From contig JACVGT010000021.1 of assembly GCA_018992685.1 (NCBI GenBank), positions 1-64,000 on the forward strand: a stretch of 64,000 bases of DNA, written 5' to 3'. This document shows positions 52,452-62,252 of this stretch, piece after piece (position 1 is the first letter of the stretch; every line of letters starts with the position of its first letter). Origin of the DNA: Theionarchaea archaeon (lineage in GTDB: Archaea; Methanobacteriota_B; Thermococci; Methanofastidiosales; SZ-28-30). A model generated the notes under the pieces. It saw only the letters and a list, made by a program, of their open reading frames with translations. It had not been told where the DNA came from and made no database searches. The position numbers and the translations under genes were made by a program.

Positions 52452-54671
52452 ATGATCTACGGTTGCGATTACATTGGCCGTGACCATGCCATCATCAGGT
52501 TGTTCAGCAAGAACGGAACAAAGCATGTGGACTATGATGAGGATTTCTTGCCGTATATTTACGGGATTGGCTGTACCTGTCAGGATTTGTCCGCGGTTCG
52601 GGGCATTAAAGAGTGTGAGCCTGTCTCCAGAACCTTCAAAGGTGAGAAGGTGGAGGCTGTGAGAATTGTCTTCCACTTTCCCAAAGATGTCCCCCTCTAC
52701 AGAGAGGAACTGCGCTCCTACTGCAAGATTTACGAGCACGACATTCCCTTTGCCCGGAGATATCTTATTGACAGTGATACATATCCCATGAGCGGTGACT
52801 GTGATCTGAAAGTCCTGGCCTTTGACATTGAAACATACACAGAGACATATCCTGATTCCAGGAAAGATCCCATAATAATGATTTCTCTGGCAACAAACGA
52901 GAAGAGTGCTGTTATCACGTACAAGCACAGTGAGAAGGATTTTGTTGAGGTTGTAGAGAATGAAGCCCTCATGCTGACCCGGTTTTTTGAATTGATACAG
53001 GAGATTGATCCTGACGTTTTGGTGACCTACAATGGGGATTCCTTTGATCTCCCCTACATTCTGGACAGAATCAAAATTTTGAAAGTTGAATGCCCTCTAG
53101 AATTCAGGATCCTGGGCAGGGGGGTCACCACCAAAGTCCGTGTCCCTGGGTTCTGTCACGTTGATCTTTTCCCCATTTCCAAGCGACTGCTGAATCTCAC
53201 CAATTACACACTGGAAGCTGTGTATGAAGAGATCACGGGGAGAAGAAAATCGAAAATCAGGGGCGATCACATATCCCAATACTGGGACAAAGGAGGTGAG
53301 CCCCTGGCTCAACTCATCGAGTATGCCAGAGAAGATGCGGAAGCAGCCCTGGCCATTGGTGAGAAGTTTCTCCCCCTCCAGTATGCACTCTCCCGAATTG
53401 TGGGGCAGACGCCCTTTGACATTTCCAGAGCGTCCAGTTCTGCCATGGTGGACTGGCTCCTCCTCCGAGAAGCGCACAAGAGGGGGGAAATTGCACCAAA
53501 CCAGCCTCACGGTGGAGAATATGAGAAACGGGCCTCTCAGAGTTACGAAGGGGCCTACGTTCTGGAGCCTGAAAAGGGTCTGCACGAGAACCTGGTCCAA
53601 CTGGACTTCAGGTCCCTGTATCCTTCCATTATCATAACCCACAATATTGATCCTTTGACTCTCGGGTGTGATTGCTGTGAGAACAATACATCTCCTGCAG
53701 GATATACCTTCTGCCTCAACAAGAAAGGGTTTATCCCAGAAATTCTAAAGACGCTTCTCAACGAAAGAGCAAAAGTCAAACAACAAATGAGAGAATCAGA
53801 TGACAGAATGCTGGAATTCCAGCAGTGGGCTCTCAAGATACTTGCCAACTCCTTTTATGGGTACATGGGCTACCCCCGGGCACGCTGGTATTCACTGGAA
53901 TGTGCTGAATCCACCACAGCCTGGGGGAGAATGTACCTGAAACAGATTATTGACATGGCGAAAAAGGAAGACCTGAGAGTTATTTACGGGGACACAGATT
54001 CCGTTTTTATTGCCATGAAAGACGCCAACATTGAGATGGCACTGACATTCTTGGAAACAGTCAACAGTTCTCTTCCCGAGTCCATGGAACTGGAATTCGA
54101 AGGATTCTACCCTCGGGGATTATTCGTAACCAAGAAAAAATATGCGCTGCTTGACGATAAGGGCACTTTCATCACCAAGGGGTTGGAGATTGTAAGAAGA
54201 GACTGGGCAGACATTGCCAAGAAAACCCAGCAGGACGTGCTTGAGATCATCCTGCGGGAGGGCAACCCTCAAAAAGCTGCACAGATCGTAGAACAGGTCA
54301 CTCACAGACTGAAACAGCGCCAGGTGGACCTGGAAGACCTGGTAATATACACTCGATTGACCATGCCCTTATCCCAGTACAAACAGATTGGCCCCCACGT
54401 ACAGATTGCCCAGAAGATGAAGCAGCAGGGAGAAGACGTGGGAGTTGGCTCCACCATTGCCTATATCGTGAAAGAGGGAAGAGGGCTCATCAGAGATCGC
54501 GTTGTACCCTATGAAGAAGGTGAATCCAGAGACATTCAGTACGATGCTGATTACTACATTGAGAACCAGGTGCTCCCTGCAGTAATGCGGATCATGACGG
54601 CTTTCGGATTCAAGAAAGAGGACTTAATCTATCAGAAAACAGAACAGATGTCTCTGGAAAAATGGTTCTGA
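52452..54671 (+). CDS. Family B DNA polymerase
   Basis: A 739-residue replicative-type polymerase with 3'-5' exonuclease. Exo motifs FDIETYTE, TYNGDSFDLPY and YAREDAEAA; polymerase motifs DFRSLYPSII (A), KILANSFYGYMGYPRARWY (B) and YGDTDSVFI (C), then KKKYALLDDKG and KGLEIVRRDW. No intein. I choose ATG 52452: a GTATAAGT box at about 52420 lies 26 nt upstream (leaderless). Earlier in-frame starts fall inside the preceding gene. Shorter at the N-terminus than most archaeal PolB, but all motifs are intact. Confidence 0.97.
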   Translation: MIYGCDYIGRDHAIIRLFSKNGTKHVDYDEDFLPYIYGIGCTCQDLSAVRGIKECEPVSRTFKGEKVEAVRIVFHFPKDVPLYREELRSYCKIYEHDIPFARRYLIDSDTYPMSGDCDLKVLAFDIETYTETYPDSRKDPIIMISLATNEKSAVITYKHSEKDFVEVVENEALMLTRFFELIQEIDPDVLVTYNGDSFDLPYILDRIKILKVECPLEFRILGRGVTTKVRVPGFCHVDLFPISKRLLNLTNYTLEAVYEEITGRRKSKIRGDHISQYWDKGGEPLAQLIEYAREDAEAALAIGEKFLPLQYALSRIVGQTPFDISRASSSAMVDWLLLREAHKRGEIAPNQPHGGEYEKRASQSYEGAYVLEPEKGLHENLVQLDFRSLYPSIIITHNIDPLTLGCDCCENNTSPAGYTFCLNKKGFIPEILKTLLNERAKVKQQMRESDDRMLEFQQWALKILANSFYGYMGYPRARWYSLECAESTTAWGRMYLKQIIDMAKKEDLRVIYGDTDSVFIAMKDANIEMALTFLETVNSSLPESMELEFEGFYPRGLFVTKKKYALLDDKGTFITKGLEIVRRDWADIAKKTQQDVLEIILREGNPQKAAQIVEQVTHRLKQRQVDLEDLVIYTRLTMPLSQYKQIGPHVQIAQKMKQQGEDVGVGSTIAYIVKEGRGLIRDRVVPYEEGESRDIQYDADYYIENQVLPAVMRIMTAFGFKKEDLIYQKTEQMSLEKWF

Positions 54672-54896
54672 ATGCAGTCTTCCAGAGATGACTCTTGGTT
54701 TTCAGGAGGAGTTGCCTGGTACGCAGAAGATGATTCCCAGCCCATCCCTTTCGACATCCTATGTATTCTTTCTGTCTATAATACTTCACCCCTTTTTCGA
54801 CAATTGTTGATATAACAAGAGGCGAACACCGAAAGAAATATATAGGTACACTCATAGTTGAGGCAATCAATTATAAATGTTTCCAAAGGCGGTGCC

Positions 54897-55682
54897 ATGC
54901 ACGATTATGATTATACAACACTCGATGTGAAATCCACGCAAGGGGTTCTGCATGTGGTGCTGGACAGACCAGAAGTTTATAATGCGTTTAATGAGCAGGT
55001 GGTAGAGGAACTCACTGAATGCTTCGCGAAAATATCGCAAGATGAAGGGTACTGTGTGATACTGACAGGAAATGGACGCCATTTCTGCGCCGGTGCAGAC
55101 CTCGGCTGGATGCAGAGGGTTGCATCATATACGAGAGAGGAGAATATGGAAGACTCCAAGAAGATGGCATTGATGTTTGATACTATTGACAGGTGCCCTA
55201 AGCCTGTGGTTGGGCGAGTCAATGGTTCTGCATTCGGTGGTGGGGTGGGACTGGTGGCAGTGTGTGATTACGTGGTGTGCAGTGAGAATGCTCAGTTCGC
55301 CTTCAGTGAGATCAACCTGGGTATTGTGCCTGCTGTTATCTCTACATATGTTCTGCCCAGGATAGGGATCTCTCGTGGAAGAGCATTGTTCCTGAGTGGA
55401 GAACGCTTCACTGCTCATGATGCACTGGCCATGGGGCTGGTTCATACTGTATGTCCTGCTGAAGAGCTGGACGGTGTATGTGAAGAAAAAGTTCAGGTGC
55501 TTGAGTCAAGCAGTCCCAGGGCAATGGCCGCAGCCAAAGAAATGATGAGGAAGTGGTCAGTGCTGCCCAGAGAAGAGTATAGAGAGTATACGACTGAGCT
55601 GATTGCCGGTCTGCGTGCTTCTGAGGAGGGGAATGAAGGGATATCAGCTTTTTTGGAAAAGAGAAGACCTGTATGGAGGTGA
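54897..55682 (+). CDS. Enoyl-CoA hydratase/isomerase, probable methylglutaconyl-CoA hydratase
   Basis: A 261-residue crotonase-fold enzyme. CoA-binding and oxyanion segments GRHFCAGADLGWMQRV and VVGRVNGSAFGGGVGLVAVC, catalytic-Glu region FAFSEINLGIVPAVIS. The AGADLGWM pattern is that of LiuC/AUH-type methylglutaconyl-CoA hydratases. Directly precedes the biotin-dependent carboxylase genes, so it probably hydrates 3-methylglutaconyl-CoA to HMG-CoA in leucine catabolism. ATG 54897 has GGCGGTG upstream. Confidence 0.9.
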   Translation: MHDYDYTTLDVKSTQGVLHVVLDRPEVYNAFNEQVVEELTECFAKISQDEGYCVILTGNGRHFCAGADLGWMQRVASYTREENMEDSKKMALMFDTIDRCPKPVVGRVNGSAFGGGVGLVAVCDYVVCSENAQFAFSEINLGIVPAVISTYVLPRIGISRGRALFLSGERFTAHDALAMGLVHTVCPAEELDGVCEEKVQVLESSSPRAMAAAKEMMRKWSVLPREEYREYTTELIAGLRASEEGNEGISAFLEKRRPVWR

Positions 55683-57192
55683 TCAAATTCTGGAAAAGGT
55701 TTTGATAGCCAACAGGGGGGAAATTGCAGTTCGTATTTTGACTGCTTGTCAGGAATTGGGAATCAAGACGGTGGCAATCTACTCTGATGTGGATGCGAAT
55801 TCACCCCATGTTCGGAATGCAGATGAAGCGTATTGCCTGGGTGACCCTGAGCCACGTTCCAGCTACCTAAATGTGGATAAGATCATAGCAGCGGCAAAGG
55901 AAATGGGAGCTGAAGCAATTCACCCGGGATATGGATTTCTGGCTGAGAATCCAGAGTTTGCCAGCCGGTGTGAAAAAGAAGGCATCATCTTTATTGGTCC
56001 CAGCAGTGAGGTCATACGGCTGATGGGCCACAAAGTGGAGGCAAAGAGTACCATCAAGACAGCAGGAGTCCCCGTGATTCCCGGATATCATGGCGGGGAT
56101 CAGAAGAGTGAAGCCCTGGTTGAAGAAGGGATAGCCATTGGATTTCCCCTGCTGATTAAGGCAGCTTCAGGCGGGGGCGGGAAAGGTATGCGCATCGTGC
56201 GAACAAAGGAGGAACTGCCGGAGCTTATTGAAAGCTGCAAACGTGAATCTCTGAAAGCATTTGGGGATGAAACTGTCTTTCTGGAAAAGTATCTGGACAG
56301 GCCCCGCCACATTGAATTCCAGGTTCTGGGAGACAATCACGGTCACATGATCCATCTGTTTGAGAGAGAATGTTCCATCCAGAGGCGGCACCAGAAGATC
56401 ATTGAGGAAACTCCTTCCACAGCTCTTGACCAGTCTCTCCGCAAAACCATGGGGGAGGCAGCTACCAGGGCAGCCGAGGCTGTGGGCTACACCAACGCGG
56501 GGACTGTAGAGTTCATGGTGGATGCTGAGAAAAATTTCTACTTCCTGGAAATGAATACCCGACTGCAAGTGGAGCATCCCGTAACTGAATTCGTTACTGG
56601 TGTAGATCTGGTAAAATGGCAGCTACGGATTGCGTCCGGAGAGCCCCTGACCCTTGATCAGGCAACAGTTGCCCAGAGGGGGCATGCTGTGGAATGCAGA
56701 GTCTACGCAGAAGATCCCCAGAATGAATTCCTTCCATCTACCGGCATTATCCACTACGTGGAGCTTCCAGAAGGAGTTAACATACGGAATGATTCTGGTA
56801 TCGAATCTAACATGAACGTAACTTCCCACTACGACCCTCTTCTGGCCAAGCTGACAGTTTACGCTGAATCCCGCTGTGAAGCAGTTGAAAAGATGATGTG
56901 GGCTCTTTCCAATTATGTTATTTTGGGTGTGACTACCAACATCAGTTTTCTCAGACGAATTCTGGCTCATCCTGACTTTAGAAATGGAAATATTACCACT
57001 CATTTCATAGAAGAGCATGAAGAAGTATTTCAAGAGCCTGAAATCCCCCATGAAGCACTTATTTCCGCCGCAATGGCAGAAAAACTGCGAGTATCTCCTC
57101 AGAAAGTGTCAGTTGAAGGTGCTGCATCACTGTCAGGAACAGAGGACCCCTACTCCCCCTGGAAAATTAGGAGCAACTGGAGTAATGTGTGA
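55633..57192 (+). CDS. Biotin carboxylase subunit of acyl-CoA carboxylase
   Basis: A biotin carboxylase of about 500 residues: VLIANRGEIAVRILTACQEL, EAIHPGYGFLAENPEF, ATP-grasp KAASGGGGKGMRIV, catalytic FLEMNTRLQVEHPVTE. It carboxylates biotin using ATP and bicarbonate. The coordinates use ATG 55633 (519 aa), which overlaps the upstream gene by 50 nt and adds a non-conserved MKGYQLFWKREDLYGGDQ. The alternative is ATT at 55687, 5 nt after a perfect GGAGGTG, giving (M)LEKVLIANRGE exactly like normal biotin carboxylases (501 aa). I favour ATT biologically; annotation by canonical codons gives 55633. It has no biotin carrier domain; that is the next gene. Confidence 0.92.
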   Translation: MKGYQLFWKREDLYGGDQILEKVLIANRGEIAVRILTACQELGIKTVAIYSDVDANSPHVRNADEAYCLGDPEPRSSYLNVDKIIAAAKEMGAEAIHPGYGFLAENPEFASRCEKEGIIFIGPSSEVIRLMGHKVEAKSTIKTAGVPVIPGYHGGDQKSEALVEEGIAIGFPLLIKAASGGGGKGMRIVRTKEELPELIESCKRESLKAFGDETVFLEKYLDRPRHIEFQVLGDNHGHMIHLFERECSIQRRHQKIIEETPSTALDQSLRKTMGEAATRAAEAVGYTNAGTVEFMVDAEKNFYFLEMNTRLQVEHPVTEFVTGVDLVKWQLRIASGEPLTLDQATVAQRGHAVECRVYAEDPQNEFLPSTGIIHYVELPEGVNIRNDSGIESNMNVTSHYDPLLAKLTVYAESRCEAVEKMMWALSNYVILGVTTNISFLRRILAHPDFRNGNITTHFIEEHEEVFQEPEIPHEALISAAMAEKLRVSPQKVSVEGAASLSGTEDPYSPWKIRSNWSNV

Positions 57193-57201
57193 GGTGGTGA
57201 A

Positions 57202-57711
57202 ATGGAAATGTACTTTGAACACAAGAACGCAATCCATAAGGTGGATGTGGAGCAGCGCTCAGATGCCTGGGAAATTCGGATTGGAGAACAGGTGTATAAC
57301 GTTTCCGCATCCCAGATAGGGGAAGCCCATCTGCAAGTTTCCGTGAATAATGCTTGTTTCCAGCCACGAGTTTTCTGTAATGGCCAGAAGCAATTTGTGT
57401 TCTGCAACGGAGAAACCTACTGCCTGAAAAGAGCTATTCGCAGCTCCCAAATTCACGATCATGTTGAAGGGGAGATCATTTCTCCTATTGGAGGCAAAAT
57501 AGTTAAAGTATTTGCCTCCGAAGGTGATATTGTGGAGAAAGGAGAAAACCTGGTCATCATTGAATCAATGAAAATGGAGCACAGAGTGAAGGCCCCCATG
57601 AAAGGAACAGTGATGAGACTCCGGTATGGAGAGGGAGCCATTGTAGACACTGGCGAGGTTTTAGTAGACATGGAGCCAGACAGAACTGCCACCGGACAGG
57701 CAGAATGGTAA
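57202..57711 (+). CDS. Biotin carboxyl carrier protein
   Basis: A 169-residue protein: an N-terminal ~90-residue beta-barrel-like region, then a biotinyl domain with the canonical attachment site ESMKMEH, SPIGGKIVKVFASEGDIVEK before it and APMKGTVMRLRYGEG after it. It shuttles carboxybiotin between the biotin carboxylase (9 nt upstream) and the carboxyltransferase (44 nt downstream). No biotin ligase is in the window. Confidence 0.93.
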   Translation: MEMYFEHKNAIHKVDVEQRSDAWEIRIGEQVYNVSASQIGEAHLQVSVNNACFQPRVFCNGQKQFVFCNGETYCLKRAIRSSQIHDHVEGEIISPIGGKIVKVFASEGDIVEKGENLVIIESMKMEHRVKAPMKGTVMRLRYGEGAIVDTGEVLVDMEPDRTATGQAEW

Positions 57712-57754
57712 CGACTCCAGTGAAAGAATAGAAGAATAAGGAAATGGTGATTTC

Positions 57755-59362
57755 ATGGAAGTCATAGAAACCCAGATAGACCCTGATGATCCAGAATTCA
57801 AGGAAAATAGAGAGCACTACCTCAAATTGTTGAAAAACCTGAATGATACCCTAAACAGGGTAAAAGGAGGAGGCAGCGAGCAGGCCTGTGAACTGCATAA
57901 ATCCAGAGGAAAAATGCTGGTCAGAGACAGGATTAAAACCCTCCTGGACAAAGATAGCCCTTTCCTGGAATTCAGTACACTGGCTGCATACAATATGTAC
58001 AATAATGATGCCCCCTGCGCAGGCATTATCACAGGGATTGGGATCATCCATGGAAAGGAAGTGGTCATTATTGCCAATGATGCCACAGTAAAGGGGGGGA
58101 CCTACTACCCAATGACAGTGAAAAAGCATTTGCGAGCTCAGGAAATCGCCCTGGAGAACAGACTGCCCTGCATATACCTGGTAGATTCAGGGGGAGCTTT
58201 CCTCCCCATGCAGGACGAAGTCTTTCCTGATCGAGAGCACTTTGGCCGCATCTTCTACAACCAGGCAGTAATGTCTTCAAAACAGATCCCCCAGATTGCA
58301 GTGGTCATGGGGATGTGCACAGCAGGTGGCGCCTATGTTCCTGCCATGTCGGATGAGACTATCATTGTCAAGGAGACGGGAACCATTTTCCTGGGAGGAC
58401 CTCCTCTGGTGAAAGCTGCTACCCATGAAGATGTCACTCCTGAGGAACTGGGTGGTGCTGATGTCCATTGCCGGATTTCCGGGGTGGCTGACCACTATGC
58501 CCATGATGACATGCATGCTATCCAGATGTGCAGGTCCATTGTGGAGAACCTAAACCGCCCCACCAAGACCTTTCTGGATGTCAAGCCCCCGGAAGATCCC
58601 CTCTACCCGGTGGAGGAAATCTACGGGATCATCCCGAAAGATTCCAGGGTGCCCTTCGAAGTGAGGGAGGTCATTGCCCGGTTGGTGGATGGCAGCGAAT
58701 TCCATGAATTCAAGAAGGTGTATGGTACCACGCTGGTCACCGGATTTGCCAGAATCATGGGGTATCCGGTAGGAATCCTGGCCAACAATGGTGTTCTACT
58801 CAGTGAAAGTGCTTTCAAGGGGACGCATTTTATTGAGATCTGTTGCCAGCGGAGAATCCCTCTAGTATTCCTGCAGAATATTACAGGATTCATGGTGGGA
58901 AGGCAGTCTGAAGCAGGTGGAATTGCCAAGAATGGTGCTAAGATGGTATCTGCAGTTGCTGTGGCTCAGGTGCCCAAGTTTACGGTGATCATTGGTGGTT
59001 CTTTTGGGGCAGGTAACTACAGCATGTGTGGACGCGCGTACCAGCCTCGCCAGCTGTGGATGTGGCCCAATGCCCGAATTTCTGTCATGGGGGGGCAGCA
59101 GGCTGCTACGGTGCTCCTCACTGTGAAAAAGGATCAGTTATGGAGAAAGGGAATAGAATTGTCTGAAAAGGAAGAAGAAGCCATCGTAGAACCCATTATG
59201 GAAAAATACGAGAATGAGGGGAACCCTTACTACAGTTCATCCAGGTTGTGGGATGATGGTATCATCAATCCGAAAGACACTCGACTGGTGCTGGCCCTCG
59301 GGATTTCTGCTTCCCTAAATGTCCCTATACCCGATCCACCCTTTGCCCTGTACAGAATGTGA
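57755..59362 (+). CDS. Acyl-CoA carboxyltransferase, 3-methylcrotonyl-CoA type
   Basis: A 535-residue carboxyltransferase. Sequence blocks [40 protein letters not shown] and [20 protein letters not shown] match methylcrotonyl-CoA carboxylase beta subunits better than propionyl-CoA ones; C-terminal [19 protein letters not shown] and [12 protein letters not shown] are the acyl-CoA-binding oxyanion sites. Operon context (methylglutaconyl-CoA hydratase and acetoacetyl-CoA synthetase) agrees. Substrate assignment is inference; the fold is certain. HMG-CoA lyase is not in the window. Confidence 0.92.
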   Translation: MEVIETQIDPDDPEFKENREHYLKLLKNLNDTLNRVKGGGSEQACELHKSRGKMLVRDRIKTLLDKDSPFLEFSTLAAYNMYNNDAPCAGIITGIGIIHGKEVVIIANDATVKGGTYYPMTVKKHLRAQEIALENRLPCIYLVDSGGAFLPMQDEVFPDREHFGRIFYNQAVMSSKQIPQIAVVMGMCTAGGAYVPAMSDETIIVKETGTIFLGGPPLVKAATHEDVTPEELGGADVHCRISGVADHYAHDDMHAIQMCRSIVENLNRPTKTFLDVKPPEDPLYPVEEIYGIIPKDSRVPFEVREVIARLVDGSEFHEFKKVYGTTLVTGFARIMGYPVGILANNGVLLSESAFKGTHFIEICCQRRIPLVFLQNITGFMVGRQSEAGGIAKNGAKMVSAVAVAQVPKFTVIIGGSFGAGNYSMCGRAYQPRQLWMWPNARISVMGGQQAATVLLTVKKDQLWRKGIELSEKEEEAIVEPIMEKYENEGNPYYSSSRLWDDGIINPKDTRLVLALGISASLNVPIPDPPFALYRM

Positions 59363-59813
59363 TGAGAACGTTTCTGATCATTAACCCTGAGAAGAGAGCC
59401 TCGATGGAAAGGTAATCGAGGATGGTACCACCATGGCAATAGATCTTATGTTGAGATACTAACTCTGAAACCCCTCCTGTGTCAAAAGCCCCTGAAACGT
59501 ACCCGCTGTTCCACATCAAGAGAAGGGAATTTCGCATAAGGAACGTGCGGAAACCGTCTGTAACATCCAATCGCCGCCACCATCTCAGAACTCTCTCCCA
59601 TTCAGGATTGTAGTGACACAGAAATTTCACTTCAACAAAAGATGTTTAGGTTACAATACAACAGTAAATATCGCTAGAAAACTACAATATCATCAAAGAA
59701 TCTGTTAAATTTCCAACATAGTGCCGTTGTTACGGTTTATAGCCACCGAAAGGTATTTAAGCATAATGATGTACCGTGGTACACATTCAATAACTTTAAA
59801 GGGAGGTGAAAAC
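59363..59813. other. Intergenic region with hairpin and protease promoter
   Basis: About 450 nt. A perfect 7-bp hairpin CCTCGAT / ATCGAGG lies at 59399-59421. A minus-strand frame at 59325-59630 exists but overlaps the end of the carboxyltransferase and lacks support. GGTATTTAAGC at about 59752-59761 is the likely promoter of the subtilase. Confidence 0.55.
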
Positions 59814-62012
59814 ATGAGGAAAGAAATGAGTCTAGTGCTGATAGGTATACTGGTTCTCGCAATCTACGTGCCGGTTAGTGCTCCAAGTGGTGAAGATGTG
59901 CACTTGATCTTCGAGACAACTGACAAGGCAGGATTAACCAATGTTATTAACGCTGCTGGCGGTCACGTTACCACTGAATTTGTCACAGTAGACATGCTGG
60001 CTGCTGAGATTCCATTCAGCGCCCTGGAGGACGTTCTTGGTAGCTCATACATTGTTTCAGTGTGGAAGGACCGCGTACAGACATTGCCAGAAGTTCCTGA
60101 AACTACAGACGGTGACAACTTCGAAACTACTGAAGTCATGGACATATCAGCACAGATATCAGGCTCTTACACACTTGAGGATATAGAGAGCTTACCGGAA
60201 GACTACTACAACTACATGGTGACTGGAGCTCAGGAAGTATGGTCTGAGACCAATGCTGGTGCCGGAACCCTGGTAGCTGTCATTGACACTGGTACGTTCC
60301 CATACCACCCGTGTCTGTATCCCCGTGTGATCGGTGGTATCAGCTTCGCACCTGACGAGCCCTCTGACTCCTGGGGCGACCCTGACAATCACTACCACGG
60401 AACTGTTTGTGCGGGTATTGTTGCATCCAACGCTGCTGTTCTCCTGCCCAAGACTCACCTGTGGGGTCAGGCTATCATGAGATATGCACCAGCCGAGAGC
60501 TGGATTGACTACGACGAAGACTACATTCTCGTCCCACTTCTGGGAATGGCTCCACTGGCTGAGATCTATGCCATCAAAGTCTTCCCCAAGTCAGGTGCAG
60601 GTGTGCCCACGTCAGTAGTCATGCAGGGAATTGACCATGCCATCTACATGAGACAGCTGTATGATGCCACTGGTGGTGCAGAAGGACTGCCCATTGACGT
60701 AATCAGCATGAGTCTGGGAGGAGCCACTGGCTACGATGGACATGATGCTGAAGACAAGCTGGTAGATAAAGCCACAGAGGTGGGTATAGTTGTGTCAGCC
60801 GCTGCTGGTAACAGTGGCCCTGCACTGAATACGATAGAGGCACCCGGAAATGCCAACACATCTCTTGCTGTAGGTGCAGCAGCTGATCCTATCCACACAA
60901 GAGTAGGATCGGATATTGCATACGGCATACCCGGCATTGGAGCAGACATGTTTCCCTACGATGAGCAACAGATCATCTACTTCTCCAGCCACGGACCCAC
61001 CAGTGACGGCCGTCTGGGCCCGGATGTTCTGGCATGCGGTGTCTATGCCCTGTCTGCCTTCCCACCGTACTCAATCGGAATCATGTCAGGAACGTCATCT
61101 GCTTGTCCTGCTGTATCCGGTGCAGCTGCGCTGCTGGTGAGCTGGCAGAAGACAAACCTGGGTGCTGCCAATCCCTACCAGATCAGGAACGCCATCATTG
61201 AAGGAGCTGTTCCACTTACCAAGCCCTACGGCATCTATGCTCAGGGTAACGGGTACCTGAATCTGCCCAACTCGCTGAGCTTGCTGCAAGGCGGAATCGA
61301 TGATGGACTGCACCTGCACAAGAGCTACACCTATGAAGCAACTGACCTTCATGGCGGTACCCAAACGTGGTTCACTGGGACCTTGGAGCCCGGAATTGCC
61401 TACGACCTGACCATTGCTGTTGATGAAGACACTCAGAAACTGGACATCTCTCTGACCGACGTTACCTTCTCCGGATCACAGAATCCCTGGCTGGGAGACT
61501 CTATCGAGTTCTATGTCCAGGATTCAGTCCGAACAAGTGATGCCTTTATTTACAACAGTATCAATGTCTACGGTGACGCCGACTTCACTGCCTACGAGCC
61601 GAGCCCCGGTAAGGTCAGAATCGTCATCGAGGCTGATTGGACGAACTGGGGAACCCTGTCCTGCAATATTACAGTCACGGAAACAGAAAGCCAGGAAAAC
61701 AACGGCGGGCCCAAAGAAGTTATCGGCTTCGACGAATGGCACCAGTACAACATCGAAGTTCCTGAAGGTCTGAGCTATGTGGTCTTCGAACTGTGGTGGT
61801 TGCACGATTGGTCTATGTGGCCCACGTATGACCTGGACATGTACATCTTTGATCCCAACGGCTACTTGTACGTAGATGGTGCGACACTTGCATCGCCGGA
61901 GAAGCAGGTCTTTGCTGCTCCTGTACCAGGTACCTACATAGTCTTAGTCTACGGCTACGATATCTACCACGGGAAGGATCCGTACCAGCTGAGAGTTCAA
62001 TTCATTGAATAA
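59814..62012 (+). CDS. Secreted subtilisin-like serine protease (S8)
   Basis: A 732-residue exported protease. Signal peptide (LVLIGILVLAIYVPVSAPS), an I9-type propeptide (HLIFETTDKAGLTNVINAAG ... SSYIVSVWKDR), then the triad D158 (VAVIDTG), H195 (DNHYHGT) and S428 (GTSSACP) with VVSAAAGNSGPA between. The C-terminal ~200 residues are beta-sandwich PPC/P-like domains (EVIGFDEWHQYNIEVPEGLS; ...YIVLVYGYDI). GGGAGGTG lies 5 nt before the ATG. Likely supplies peptides from extracellular protein. Confidence 0.94.
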   Translation: MRKEMSLVLIGILVLAIYVPVSAPSGEDVHLIFETTDKAGLTNVINAAGGHVTTEFVTVDMLAAEIPFSALEDVLGSSYIVSVWKDRVQTLPEVPETTDGDNFETTEVMDISAQISGSYTLEDIESLPEDYYNYMVTGAQEVWSETNAGAGTLVAVIDTGTFPYHPCLYPRVIGGISFAPDEPSDSWGDPDNHYHGTVCAGIVASNAAVLLPKTHLWGQAIMRYAPAESWIDYDEDYILVPLLGMAPLAEIYAIKVFPKSGAGVPTSVVMQGIDHAIYMRQLYDATGGAEGLPIDVISMSLGGATGYDGHDAEDKLVDKATEVGIVVSAAAGNSGPALNTIEAPGNANTSLAVGAAADPIHTRVGSDIAYGIPGIGADMFPYDEQQIIYFSSHGPTSDGRLGPDVLACGVYALSAFPPYSIGIMSGTSSACPAVSGAAALLVSWQKTNLGAANPYQIRNAIIEGAVPLTKPYGIYAQGNGYLNLPNSLSLLQGGIDDGLHLHKSYTYEATDLHGGTQTWFTGTLEPGIAYDLTIAVDEDTQKLDISLTDVTFSGSQNPWLGDSIEFYVQDSVRTSDAFIYNSINVYGDADFTAYEPSPGKVRIVIEADWTNWGTLSCNITVTETESQENNGGPKEVIGFDEWHQYNIEVPEGLSYVVFELWWLHDWSMWPTYDLDMYIFDPNGYLYVDGATLASPEKQVFAAPVPGTYIVLVYGYDIYHGKDPYQLRVQFIE

Positions 62013-62014
62013 AG

Positions 62015-62050
62015 TTTCCTTTTTTCTTCTTTTCCTTTCTTTTCTCTTCC
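62015..62050 (+). terminator. Poly-T terminator after subtilase
   Basis: A pyrimidine tract with TTTCCTTTTTTCTTCTTTTC follows the stop codon directly, as in archaeal T-rich terminators. Confidence 0.6.
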
Positions 62051-62252
62051 CGCCTATTACTTTCTCTTGGTTCATTCTGCCTTGGTTGTTTTCCTTTTCA
62101 ATCACAGTCGACTTTTCCTTCTGTGAGCGTTTCAGCAGCCATTCATCGTTAGGTAAAACGGAAGGTTGGAGATACTTTTGCATGGAACCACCACAACTCT
62201 GCATCAAAGAGTGCAGGGAAAAGAATTTAAAACGCTGCACCAACCTCATACC

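Noticed and set aside
59360-59392. Box C/D-like sequence (GTGATGA ... CTGA) after the carboxyltransferase
   Set aside because: It overlaps the stop codon and the space between boxes, about 8 nt, is too short for a guide.
59325-59630. A minus-strand frame rich in Trp and Arg (HYNPEWERVLRWWRRLDVTD)
   Set aside because: It overlaps the end of the carboxyltransferase antisense, lacks a ribosome site or TATA box, and matches nothing; most likely chance.
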